From Ophthalmolycus amberensis (Eukaryota > Chordata > Actinopteri > Perciformes > Zoarcidae), in NCBI GenBank assembly GCA_024529925.1, contig JAFEUB010001787.1:1169501-1233500 (forward strand): a stretch of 64,000 bases of DNA, given 5' to 3'. Below the pieces are notes generated by a model. It saw nothing but the letters and a program-made list of their open reading frames with translations, was not told the origin of the DNA and ran no database searches. Position numbers and translations under genes: made by a program. This document shows, one piece after another, positions 38,477 through 49,720 of the stretch; the stretch's first letter is position 1, and each line of letters opens with the position of its first letter.

Positions 38477-40109
38477 CAAAGATGAGACATAAAAGCTCTT
38501 TTGCACCTGATCCTATTCAAACTAATGCAATATTGAGTATCTGCCCATACCATGTTTTCTTTAAATTGTTTCCTAGTGTTTGGCGTCTGTATAGAGTAGT
38601 AGTAATCAGTGTGGATCTGTTGTGACAGTTATAGTTTGGCAGCCTCTCTCCAACAAAAGCGTGAATATACTGCATAAAATACTGTATAGCGGACATCAAA
38701 CACTGCCAACAGCCACACATTAGAGGTGTAGTACATGTGCAAAATGTGGATGAAATAGAGGCAATGCAACAGTCTTTTAACCCAAAGTGACCCTGTTAGA
38801 TTACATCATTAATTGAATCCGCTGTTACTGTGTGTTAGAAAAAGGTCCCAGGTTTCTTTAAACAGAGCCCAATATATTACAATTAACTATTTATTTGAAA
38901 TGGATTAGAATTGGCCAAGTATAGCAGGTACATCCCTCGAGTATGTATTCTGTGTGGATGCAGTATCTGCAAAATGTGCAAGAACTCTTGATGCAAGGGT
39001 TGGCAAACATACAGGTGTGATTTTGGGGAGAAAACAGCAGTGGATGGCATGTGGGCGTAGTAGCCAGCTGCATGACACGGCAAGCTGCTAAAATGTGACA
39101 AAAGGGCAATGAGTTAGTGTGTGTCCACATGCTGTCATTTTAGAACATTTATCTCATGCAAACAAACTCGGAATGGTCCCACACAAAAAAAAAATACAAA
39201 ACCATGTCAAGAAGAAAGCATTAATCTCCTTTTGCTCCTCCCACAATCCTTCTCTAATCTCATCTGTGAACCAATGGGATTCTCTCAATGCGACCACAAG
39301 TCTATGGCGTGACAATGGTTACCCAAGCCAACATCAACTAGGAGCATCATACATCCCACAAGGGATGACACGAGCACTGTTTCCAACTAAACTCAAGCAA
39401 TAGACAACACACAAGTCAGATAAAATATTAGAACCAGGAGAAAAGCTCATGTATGAATAACAAATGACATAATGCAGAGTGATCTGCTGTTGGACTCATG
39501 GGACTTTGTGTGATGCAATTTTGGAATATTTGTGCAATTGCAAAGTCGTAAAGCCTGAATTCTTACAAATATCAGTAGGAATATTACTGTAAACACTTTC
39601 TGTGCTGAGAATAGTTACTATTGAGGAGAACTCTTTTATACAATACATTCAGTGCAGTAAAAGTATATTTAACTTCAATTGGTCCATACACATTTGATTC
39701 CACCATGACATGGATGATTGTCAATTACCCACAAAAACTGACTGATCTGTTTGTTTACAGCAAGCTAAACTGGTCAATAACACTGTTTTGGCATGCCGAT
39801 AGTCTAGAACTGTTATTATTTTCTTTAAGGCGAGTACCATCTCCTGCAGATCAAAAGGACAAACAAGAGATGTTCATGGAGTTTCAACAGCTGTAATCTG
39901 ACCAATGTCAGCAAACAACCAAAAGAGTAAAAGTCTACTTATGCAAACCGTTATACAAGCATTATGTTGTAGTTGGTAAGCCAGAACTAGGGACAGTGAA
40001 GGCTCTCATCAAAGAAGTCATTAATATACATTCCTCATTATGCTAATCGGTCCCCTATGGTTCCCTCAAGGGCCCTGGTGGCACCAGACTGTGGGAAGCA
40101 CATCGTCAC
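38476..40109. other. Non-coding DNA, nothing recognised
   Basis: Open frames up to 94 codons, none with family resemblance. Confidence 0.45.
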
Positions 40110-42900
40110 AACCATACATAATGATGAATATGTCAGCCTAAATGAATCAACTCCTCCAAGTCATATCAATACTCACATTCCTCGAGGCGCCGGCCGAGGA
40201 GGTGGAGTAGCAGCCATCTTTGACTCTAGCCTATTATTAAACCCTAAACCTAAACTAGACTATAACTCATTTGAAAGCTTGGTTCTTAGTCTTTCACACC
40301 CAACCTGGAAAACAATACAGCCAGTTATATTTGTTATAGTGTACCGGGCCCCAGGTCCGTATTCGGAATTTTTATCAGAATTTTTTCAGTTTTTATCAAG
40401 TCTAGTCCTTAAAACAGATAAAGTAATTATTGTAGGTGACTTTAATATTCATGTGGATGTCGAGAACAATAGCCTCAGTACTGCATTTATTTCATTATTA
40501 GATTCGATTGGTTTCTGTCAGAATGTACAGAAACCCACTCACTGTTTTAACCACACTCTCGACCTGGTTCTGACTTATGGCATTAACATGGAAGATTTAA
40601 TAGTCTATCCACAGAATCCTCTTCTATCGGACCATTCTCTAATAACCTTTGAATTCTTACTAACGGAGTGTACACCGTTAAGCAAGAGTTACTACACTAG
40701 ATGTCTATCTGACGGTGCCGTAGCTCAATTTAAAGAAGTGATTCCGTCTGTATTTAACTCAATACCATGCTTCGATGTGACGGAGGACTCCTGTGCTAAC
40801 TTTAGTCCTACCCAGATTGATCATCTTGTCGACAGTGCTACACGCTCACTGAGAAGGACACTAGACTCTATTGCTCCTTTAAAAAAGAAGTTGGTAAAAC
40901 AAAGGAGATCCGCTCCATGGTATAACCCTGAAACCCGCAAATTAAAGCAAACATCGCGAAAACTTGAAAGAACATGGCGTTCCACTAACTTGGAAGAATC
41001 TCGGTTACTCTGGCGAGACAGTCGTAAGACATATAAGAAGGCCCTCCGTAATGCCAGAGCAGCCTATTACTCATCGTTAATAGAGAAAAATAAGAACAAC
41101 CCCAGGTTCCTCTTCAGCACTGTAGCCAGGCTGACAGAGAGTCACAGCTCTGTTGTGCCGAGTATCCCTATAGACCTCAGTAGCAATGACTTCATGAACT
41201 TCTTTAATGATAAAATTATAATTATTAGAGAGAACATTAATAATCTCCTGCCCTCGACCGATCTTTCCACAAATAGAGTAACCTTAGAAACAGCTGTAAA
41301 CCCTGATATATGTTTAGATGGCTTTACTCCCATTGACCTTGACAAACTGACTTCAACAATTTTTACGTCTAAACCTTCCACCTGTCTCTTAGACCCTATA
41401 CCGACTAGGCTGCTTAAAGAAGTGCTACCATTAATTAGCACAACTTTATTAGATATCATCAACCTGTCTTTAGTAACAGGTCATGTACCACAGTCCTTTA
41501 AAGTAGCTGTGATTAAACCTCTTCTTAAGAAGCCCACTCTGGATCCAGAGGTGTTGGCCAACTATAGACCGATCTCTAACCTTCCCTTCCTCTCTAAGAT
41601 CCTTGAGAAAGCAGTTGCAAATCAGTTGTGTGACTTTCTGTGTAACAATAGTTTATTTGAGGATTTTCAGTCAGGATTTAGAAAGCATCATAGCACAGAG
41701 ACAGCTCTGGTAAAAATAACTAATGACCTTCTAATCGCATCAGACAAAGGACTCGTCTCTGTTCTTGTCCTGTTAGACCTTAGTGCTGCGTTCGACACTA
41801 TAGACCACTACATCCTGTTGCAGAGACTGGAACATTATATTGGCATCAAAGGAACCTGCACTGAACTGGTTTGGATCCTATTTATCGGATCGATCTCAGT
41901 TTGTTTATGTAAATGATGAAGCCTCGATGAAGACCAACGTCAGTTATGGAGTTCCACAAGGTTCTGTGCTTGGACCAATCTTGTTCACCTTATATATGCT
42001 TCCTTTAGGCAATATTATCAGAAAACACTCTATAACCTTTCATTGTTATGCAGATGATACTCAATTATATATATCGATCAAACCAGACGAAACCAACCAG
42101 CTTGCTAAACTGCAAGCGTGTCTTAAGGACATAAAAACCTGGATGACCTGCAACTTCCTGATGTTAAACTCAGACAAAACTGAAGTTATTCTACTAGGCC
42201 CAGAACACCTCCGAAACACCTCCGAAATCAGTTATCTAATGATATAGTTTCTCTAGATGGCATTGCGCTGGCATCCAGCAGCACCGTCAAGAATCTTGGA
42301 GTTACCTTTGATCAGGATTTGTCTTTCAACTCTCAGATAAAACTTATTTCTAGGACTGCCTTTTTTCACCTACGTAATATTTCAAAAATCAGGCACATCC
42401 TATCTCAAAGCGATGCAGAGAAATTAGTTCATGCATTTGTTACCTCTAGACTAGATTATTGCAATTCCTTATTTTCAGGCTGCTCTAATAAGTCTCTTAA
42501 ATCTCTCCAGCTGATCCAGAATGCTGCAGCTCGTGTACTAACAAGAACTAAGAGGAGAGATCATATTACTCCTGTATTAGCTTCTCTGCACTGGCTCCCT
42601 GTAAAATCTAGAATAGAATTTAAAATCCTTTTACTTACCTACAAAGCCCGAATTGGTCAGGCTCCATCATATCTTAAAGAGCTTATAGTACCATACTGCC
42701 CTACTAGAGAGCTGCGATCCAGTGATTCAGGGTTACTTGTGGTTCCTAGAGTCTTAAAAAGTAGGATGGGAGCCAGAGCCTTCAGTTATCAAGCTCCTCT
42801 TCTGTGGAACCAGCTTCCCGTTTCAGTCCGGGGGGCAGACACACTCACCACATTTAAGAGTAGGCTTAAGACTTTCCTCTTTGATAGTGCTTATAGTTAG
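40110..42900 (+). pseudogene. LINE ORF2 (endonuclease plus reverse transcriptase), two frameshifts
   Basis: The first frame (to 41916) holds an APE-type endonuclease with VGDFNIHVD near 40434-40460 and the catalytic SDHSLITFE near 40629-40655. The RT start follows (NYRPISNLPFLSKILEKAV, FRKHHSTETALV, LLDLSAAFDTIDH). An extra base in GGAACCTGCACTG (about 41853) shifts translation; the second frame carries LNWFGSYL, YGVPQGSVLGPILF and the catalytic CYADDTQLYI, and ends at 42247. A tandem 11-bp duplication AACACCTCCGA (42204-42214, 42215-42225) causes the second shift. The third frame then runs to a natural TAG at 42898-42900 through QLIQNAAARVLTRTKRRDHI and FKSRLKTFLFDSAYS. The protein would nick target DNA and copy LINE RNA; this copy makes no whole enzyme. 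The upstream piece 40057-40109 is host sequence. Confidence 0.9.
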
Positions 42901-43054
42901 GGCTGGCTCTGGCTTGACTTGGACCGGCCCATGGACAAACTGGTATAGGCAAAAACTACAGGGGGACTTCCTACACTGAGCACCTCTCTCCTCCTCTTCT
43001 TCACCTCCGTCTGTATGCATTGATGTCCCATTAATGCTCATTACTAACTTTACT

Positions 43055-43445
43055 TCTTCCCCGGAGTATTTGTGCTTTCTCGCCTCACAGGATGACCGCA
43101 GTTTTATCTGGACACTGGTTCTTCAACCAGCCATGGCCCTGCTGACACCTACTACGATCTTCATTATTAACATTATTAATCCTATTACCGATACCATTAA
43201 TGCACAGTACTGATTTTGTCTCTTCCCCGGAGTCCTTGTGCTTCCTCTCCTCACAGGTTTCCATGGAGCATGGTTTCATCTGGACCCTGGTCCTTCCTCC
43301 TACCATGGCCCTGCTGACTCCAACTGCTAATATCACTTTTATTATTACTCACATTACTATTTCACATTACCGATATCATTAATGCACATTATTGACCTGC
43401 TTCTTCACCAGAGTCTCTGTGCTTTCTCGCCTCACAGGTTCCTGT
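43055..43445 (+). repeat. Three degenerate tandem units in the LINE 3'UTR
   Basis: The block GAGT-TTGTGCTT-CTC-CCTCACAGG recurs at about 43063, 43230 and 43410, that is 167 and 180 bp apart. Each is followed by TCTGGAC (or CCTGGAC), a TTCNTCCTACCATGGCCCTGCTGAC-type block and an ATTATTA stretch ending ACCGATACCATTAATGCAC. Units differ by substitutions and small indels, so the repeat is older than this insertion or long resident in it. Confidence 0.7.
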
Positions 43446-43797
43446 GTATCCGGGTTTACCTGGACCAGGTGTTGCCTCCTGTCGTGGTTGTGTCATACAT
43501 TGAATGTGCTGTAATTACATTGAATGTGTTGTAATTCACTATCCTGTTCTACACATGACATCATTGCACTTCTGTCCATCCTGGGAGAGGGATCCCTCCT
43601 CTATTGCTCTCCCACAGGTTTCTTCCTCTTTCCTCCCCGTTAAAGGGGTTTTTTTGGGGAGTTTTTCCTGTTCTGATGTGAGGGTTCCGGGACAAGAGGA
43701 TGTCAAATGTGTACATATTGTAAAGCCCTCTGAGGCAAATTTGTAATTTGTGATTTTGGGCTATACAAAAATAAATTGAATTGAATTGAATTGAATA

Positions 43798-44502
43798 CAT
43801 TATATTCCAAAAAAACTTGAACGTGCCAAAGCTTGATGATGGCCACAGGACTACATGGTAGTGCAAATATGATCCATATGTATGTTAGCCTTCCTCAGTG
43901 ATAACGTATTTTTTCCTTCCCATGCCACAAAGGAGCTGGTGTTTGTTTCAGAACAAAAGCTTTTTGATTGTATAGTAATTGAAATCTGCATCGTCCAGAA
44001 TATGAATACATGAAATACATAAATACTGTCCCCTACATAGCCTTTGTTTAGCTGTATGACATACGTTTTGCTTACTCAAAAATGCTTTTGTATGCCAATG
44101 TTGACAGTCCTAATGCACCGATAACATCAAGCTAGTCCCATAGTTACATTCGCTATCTACACTAAAGACTCGCCACACATGAGCTGGAAATGATGGGCTC
44201 AATTTGCAAATGAGGAAGGGTCAATTACAGTGTAATACAGCATCCCAGCGGAGTTATTATGTTTATATTGCCAGTGATAAGTCAGGGATGATGCTGTCTG
44301 TTTTTACGACTCCACACCCAGTATCAGCAAAGCAGTAGTAAAACTCTCCCTTCCTTATGGGGGAGCATTTGAGTGTTTTGCCCAAAGGGAAATGGACAAA
44401 TATAGACGGGGATCTGTCTCAAAACACAGAAAATAAACATAATTACTTTACTTTAGGTTGAGTGGATATAAAGTGCATGTGTGCATTTGTGTTCATGCAT
44501 AT
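43798..44502. other. Non-coding DNA, nothing recognised
   Basis: No supported feature. Confidence 0.45.
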
Positions 44503-44510
44503 GTGTCCAT

Positions 44511-46612
44511 TAGGGATGGGTACCAAAACAAGGTATTAAAACGGGCACCAGCACTAAATTATTTAGGAGTTTTGACAAGCTCCAACATTATGTGTTCTTT
44601 TAATCTGTACTTTTTAAGGTTTTGGTGTCATTTATTATCACGCTGCTGCATCTGATCTGTTCTTTGTGTCATAATGGAGACACACACGCACACACACGCA
44701 TAAACACAGGGAGGGAAGTCAGCGAATAGAGCAGAGAGGCTGGAGTGGAGACAGTGAAGTGTGAATGACTTGAAGAGTACTCAAGTTGAAGACAACTACA
44801 CTTGTTACCAGTGGCGAAATATCAGGGCCTTCAAAGTATTCAGAGAAAGCCCTGGAACCCTCAGATAAAAATATTAAAAAAACATATCTGATTAATTCTA
44901 TAAATAAATTAAAAGAATTACGCCGACTTGATTCTGTTTTTTTTACGCAGCCGGTGGAGATAATATTATCATGGATTTTTTATCTTAAGACAACCATTCA
45001 ATGAAAAAAATTGACTGTTAAAAAAAGGCCGCCAAATGCCCGATCACCTTGAGCTCAATCAACCTGCTAAAGCCGGCTATAATCGCCATTTACAGGCTAG
45101 CAACTGGGAACGCTACACTTGGCTTACGGGCTCAGATCGACACAAGTGACTATACTGATGGGAGCGCTTGTTGTTCGAGACCAACAAGGGTGCGTGGAGT
45201 TGGAAAGGCTAAATACAGAACGACTTGATAAGTGCTGTTGCCGATGTGATGGGTGAGAGGTTTAAAGGTGAAATAAGGAAAGCACCCTTTGTAGCTGTAA
45301 TGCTGAATGAAACATCAGATGTCAGCAATACTGCACAGCTATTGTGCTTGTTCTTCATTTTGTAACCAACAGTGGCGTCAAAAAAGAGATTCATCAAATT
45401 TGAGGATGTGACGGGTAACAAACGGGCAGAGGACATAGCAGCCCTGGCCCTTGGGTTCTTGGAGGAATATGGATGCATAGAAAAACGACATAGTCCAGTG
45501 CTATGACGGCGCTCCCGTTATGACCTCAGGGTTGAACGGAGTCCAAGCCAAGGCAAAGGACGAGATCCTACAGGCCCTTTTCATACACGGTTATGCGCAT
45601 GCCCTCAATTTGGTTTTATCTCAAGGTGGAGCAAAAATTAGAGAGCAAAATGCTCTTCTTCCACCTTTCTGGCCTGGCTGCGTTCTTTTGTAGAACGCCA
45701 AAAAACGAACACAGCTACTTGATGAAATATGTCAGAAAGACTGCCAAGAGGGGCACCAATCTAAACCAAAGATTAGTCTGCACTGTATATGACAAGGATT
45801 CTCTGAACAATCTGTTTCATTGCATAGTTTAACACCATGATGAGTTTGAAGATGCTGCAATAAAGATGTGCTGATGGCTACATATCAAACATGGGCAACT
45901 TTGAATTTTGCTTTCAACTTTTACCGAATTGTTTGCAGATGTGCTCTTTGACATTGTTCTATTTGTGGGAGGGTATAGAACGTCCCATTTTAATGGGCAC
46001 AATTCACCACTGCTTTTTACTGCACAATAAAACCTTCAAGGGTAAAAAGTGAATACTTTATCAATACACCTGTTCAACAGGCATGTTTAACAAATGTAGA
46101 AAAGCATTATTTCGATCTGCTCTGTCCGTAGACTCGCCACAATGTTAGCACAAGCACAAAGCGCTAGCTCGACTAATAGCAAAGCGATAAACAAGCAACA
46201 ACTACAGCCGTCTGTATGTAGTCTAACGGTTTATCTTAGTTTGCTCTTGTAAACTGCTCTGTTGGCTGAGACAAAGCAGCCCCTCCTCACTCATCCAGCA
46301 AGCTGTGAATCACATCAGCAGAGGGAGGAGGCCAGAGGACATGAGGAAGGACTGATACCCTTACCAGAGAGATAATATTCTTGAGTTCACATAGTGACTG
46401 CTATTGTAAAAATGTATGTGGCAGCTCTATTACAATATAAAAAAATATTTGTTTATAGTTCTGTTCTGAATTTACAATTCAAGTGATATTTTTAAAAAGT
46501 AATTATTTAGTAATGAAAAAGAGCACATAAGGGTATTGTTAAAGAACTGAACTGATAAGGATCGATAAGAGTATTAGTAGTATCGATACACTTCTAACAA
46601 TACCCATCCCTA
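44511..46612 (+). mobile_element. hAT DNA transposon copy, 2102 bp, with decayed transposase
   Basis: The left end TAGGGATGGGTACC and the right end TACCCATCCCTA form a 12-bp terminal inverted repeat. Flanking 8-mers GTGTCCAT (44503-44510) and GAGTCCAT (46613-46620) match at 7 of 8 positions, the hAT target-duplication size. Between them, 45060-46020 carries recognisable transposase wording on the plus strand. The sub-terminal right end contains GATCGATAAGAGTATTAGTAGTATCGATAC. The copy is internally shortened and full of stops, so it is immobile on its own. Confidence 0.88.
45060..46020 (+). pseudogene. hAT transposase remnant
   Basis: Reading across frames, the order of a vertebrate-type hAT transposase is preserved: a zinc-finger-like start (TWLTGSDRHK near 45119), then RKAPFVAVMLNETSDVSNTAQL (near 45280-45340, where related transposases have a catalytic Asp in DETTDVS and this copy reads Asn-Glu), then GVKKRFIKFEDV, YDGAPVMTSGLNGVQAKAKDE, HGYAHALNLVLSQ and LLDEICQK. 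Near the end comes a SNMGNFEFCFQLL-type segment. At least three in-frame stops and several frameshifts interrupt it. The RNase H-like enzyme would cut and paste the element. A host gene derived from hAT was considered, but the disruptions argue against it. Confidence 0.82.
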
Positions 46613-46620
46613 GAGTCCAT

Positions 46621-48077
46621 AGATGGTACACAGACAAGAGCATCAAACAAATGTCTTCCCTTTGGATTCCTTATTACATTTCAGCCATTTGCAGTAAGTG
46701 AAGCAGCTACGTCAAAGAAAAAGAAAGTTAGATTTTGAGACCGTTAAATGAGGAAGAGAAACGGAGAGAAGAGGGTCGGGGTAGAGAGAGATAGACCGAG
46801 CACAGGTTGGTCTGCTGATCCGGTGTGTCTGTGGCCCCCTGAGAGAGCTAAGCCAATTAACTAATAAAGAGGAAGTGGATGAAAACAAGGCAGAGGTGGC
46901 CTAATCAGGTTGGCCTGAGGTGTGAAGGCTTAAGTAGTAGCGGCTGGAGACCCAGAAACGTGTAAGACAAGGACCTCTCTCACAGTCGGTGGCCCTCAAC
47001 ACTTCTTTCCTGAAACTGACACCCATATGGTGTAACACAGTCGCCGCTTTGTGAAACCCCAAGGAACTTTGAGAATTTATCACAGAACACTGGAATAAAT
47101 TCTCACTTTTCTATTTTCTCATTTCACCAGCAGAGATAAGGTAATAGAAATGAGGCCACAGCGATGGAAACTAGAATAGAATAGAAATATACTTTATTCA
47201 TCCCCAAGAACTAGCCTTAAACTAGCCTTAAAACATGTGCCGAGACAGAGATGGAAGGAGAGACCCCACTAAACACTTCTTTATCCTTCACTGGCTTTGT
47301 GCTTACATTGAATCCCTATCCTGAAAGGTAGACGTTTTTAGATATATCTATAAATCAGCCATTATCTGACATCATAATGATGGGCTCCTGTAGATTTTCT
47401 AGTGTGATCGTAAAGCACAAGAGACGTTTCTGGGATTAAAATGCATTTCTGTGTTGCAGTAAATTGTGTTGAGAGATGCACTTCATAATGCTGCCTTGCT
47501 GGGCAAAAAGACTGCTATCATGAACCAATTACACATAAACGGAGACGTCAGCCGATAAGGAACAGTCTTTTTCCTCATGTCATTTTGAGTACGAAAAAAA
47601 TAAATAATTGCTTAACATGTCATGTTGAATCTATAACAGTACCTTAGTGAAAGGATACTATAACAGGAAAAAAGTTTAGTTTTGCACAAACTGTTTTTGT
47701 GATCCATATGCGCTTGTGTGTGCTAGTGTGTGCACGCTTGTGCAGTCGTCTGGAGAGAGGTGAGGAGACACAGACTACACCTGTCAAGGCTGGTGTGAGG
47801 AGGCTAACTGAAAGGCCCAATCTGTAAAAATGGGACAGAAACTACAGAGCAAACCACCAACAGGGACAGATAAACACTACGGCAACAATATGTAGCCAAG
47901 CCACAGATAACAACAGTTATAAGAAGACAAACATTTTAATACAAAATAACTCCACAGTATTAATGCTAGACTCAAATATTCTTTTGTTGGGTAGTTATTC
48001 GATTTTCAAATTTGGGATTTTTTGATTATTTTTTATTTTTTAACCCCCTTGGGATTACAAAATATTTCAAAAATGTG
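46621..48077. other. Non-coding DNA with a small retroposon tail fossil near 47170
   Basis: On the minus strand GGGGATGAATAAAGTATATTTCTATTCTATTCTA (47211-47172) resembles the 3' tail of fish retroposons, and the 11-mer ACTAGCCTTAA is repeated beside it (47211-47240). Nothing else supported. Confidence 0.35.
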
Positions 48078-48083
48078 TTTTAT
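48078..48083 (-). terminator. Possible polyadenylation signal (AATAAA, minus strand)
   Basis: TTTATT on the plus strand reads AATAAA about 500 nt after the stop of the candidate terminal exon at 48579-48725. Such hexamers are frequent by chance, so this only supports that exon weakly. Confidence 0.2.
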
Positions 48084-48159
48084 TCACGAATAAATAACAA
48101 TACTGTGAAGTAAGAGTATAGTTAAAAATGCCTTCATTTGAATCGAAAGGCACGTGTTA

Positions 48160-48450
48160 CAGAGCTATGCCGTTCATCTCTGCTGAGAACAGAGAAACGT
48201 CCTTCTCAAGTCATATCATGTGGACATGCAAAGTCAGAGCCCTCGCTGCCGCTTGCTTGTGTTGGAGTGTTTTCCGATGCCACCCATGGGAAGCTCGGGC
48301 CGAAGGGGCTGAGCGGAAGCCTTGCATTACACACAGGCTTGCAGCCTGGACTGCCGGAGAGAGGCAGTGCATAACGCGCCACAATAAACCGCCGCCTTTC
48401 AGGGGGAGAGCCGACCGGCAAACGTGACTTTGAGGTAGGTCTACACTTGC
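48160..48450. other. GC- and CpG-richer island
   Basis: Higher CpG density than neighbouring DNA (for example GCGCCACAATAAACCGCCGC and GAGCCGACCGGCAAACG). It may be a 3'UTR, a small CpG island or a promoter. Frames of up to about 105 codons on both strands overlap one another and show no domain. Confidence 0.3.
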
Positions 48451-48578
48451 ACACAGAGGTGAGGAGATGCTGAGGCTACAGAGGTGAGACGAGGCATAAA
48501 AACAGCACTCGTGGATTTGTGACAGCACTTGTTTGCAAAAAACGGTCTGTGTGTGTGTGACAGAGCAAATGTGCTGCT

Positions 48579-48725
48579 TTAACGGGACGAGTCCATGCTG
48601 CCTCCTAACCGAGAGGTCAATGTGCTCCTCCGCTTGGCGTGCTGCAGGTTGAGCCCAGCAGCCCAGCGTTCCCCTTCAAAGTAGACCTTGAAAACGAGCC
48701 GAGACAACCCCTCCACGCTTGGAAT
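48579..48725 (-). CDS. Candidate last coding exon of an unidentified minus-strand gene
   Basis: The minus strand gives an acceptor-like TTTCACAG at 48733-48726, then a phase-0 open stretch of 48 codons to TAA (48581-48579). It begins IPSVEGLSRLVFKVYFEGE and ends with a basic, Ser/Thr-rich tail (AKRRSTLTSRLGG, MDSSR). Codon third positions are GC-rich, unlike the AT-rich surroundings. I do not recognise the family. The next 400 bp (48160-48570) are also GC- and CpG-rich for this window and would be the 3'UTR. I found no partner exon to the right. Alternatives are a chance open frame in a GC-rich island or an alternative exon of the neurexin locus. Confidence 0.3.
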   Translation of the reverse strand: MPSVEGLSRLVFKVYFEGERWAAGLNLQHAKRRSTLTSRLGGSMDSSR

Positions 48726-48734
48726 CTGTGAAAC

Positions 48735-49564
48735 ATTTTGATTGGATGAAATATGGGACAGCAATAAAAAAATAAAAAATAGGAACTCATTGGAAAAGAA
48801 GAAACCTTTAAAAATTGACACGGGTACGTCTGTGGCAGACGTTTCATGTATTATTTCAAGTGGAATGAAGAACTTTTATAACTGCTGGTGGAAATCAATT
48901 ATTAAGGGTTAACCATCTCCTTCTCCTCCATCGTCTCCCTCCCATCCCTTCATCTGTACCACTCAGGACAAGTGGCAGTGGGGACTACTGGGAATGTCTA
49001 AGTGCACTCATCACTCAGTTCTCCTGACTTCAGTTTGGGGTAAAATCTGATTTTCATTAAAGTTACACAAACTAACTCTAAAATGGCAACACAATATACA
49101 GTTTACAGTTGGAGCTTTCATACCAGGTGCTTCACTAAAGGCTGCACATTAAAAAAAAATAAAAAAATCACAGGCCATTAGTAAAATGATATGCTGCATC
49201 TCCACACTTTAAAAACACGCTTTGAGGGAGCCACGTTGATTTATGCTACCGTGGTGCTTAGAGCAAGAACAGAGGACGAGCGGTTATGTGCTTGTGTTAG
49301 AGCACTGCCTCTGTAGAAACTATTACTTATTGTTCATTGTCCGCATTTCAAACAACAATGCCACTGACATCCCTTTCCCATGTTTTTAACAACCTGAGTG
49401 ACCCCTGTCTCTGTCGGTGGCTGTTTGGAGACACCGAGGATATCAACATGGCCTAGTCTGTTGCTGATGGCTGTAGTGGAAAGGTTACTTTGAAACACAC
49501 TGCTCTCGATATCTGTCATTTTGAAATTAATCTGCATCTATTGGGCCTTTTCACATCTGTTTGA
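48735..49564. other. Non-coding DNA, nothing recognised
   Basis: No supported feature. Confidence 0.45.
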
Positions 49565-49720
49565 TCATGGGCGGTCAACGTATATTCCATTCAAAAATGT
49601 GTTTGAATAGTAAAAAGAACAGATTTTGAAAATTTAAATAAATATTAAATTATAAAAAATCAAAAAACAGCAGTACCGCAAGTTCTGCCTCACACCCTCC
49701 GACACCAACAATGTCACTTC
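49565..49720. mobile_element. hAT-like terminus fragment
   Basis: GGGCGGTCAACGTATATTCCATTCAAAAATGTGTTTGAATAG is homologous to GGGCCGTCAACGAATATTCTAAATTTCTATGTATTCAAATAC at 59207. It is therefore a second copy of that terminus. The far end was not found. Confidence 0.45.

Larger units (their letters stand above)
40110..43797 (+). mobile_element. L2-like LINE, family B, nearly full ORF2 and complete 3' end
   Basis: Runs from inside the endonuclease domain (5' truncated near 40110, where LINE wording starts at DEYVSLNES) through reverse transcriptase to a long 3'UTR. The last bases are AATAAATTGAATTGAATTGAATTGAA (43770-43795), the (TTGAA)n tail that marks the end of the family. A short 3' copy of the same family sits at 31040-31271. 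The 3'UTR includes a three-fold tandem repeat. Sense is opposite to the neurexin gene. It is a dead copy because of two frameshifts in ORF2. Confidence 0.92.

Noticed and set aside
40057..40109. N-terminal extension of the LINE ORF
   Set aside because: The first 18 or so codons show no LINE wording; this is flanking DNA in frame by chance after 5' truncation.
48128..48528. Overlapping frames of 78-105 codons on both strands
   Set aside because: The GC-rich composition lowers stop frequency on both strands; none shows a domain or a clear start.
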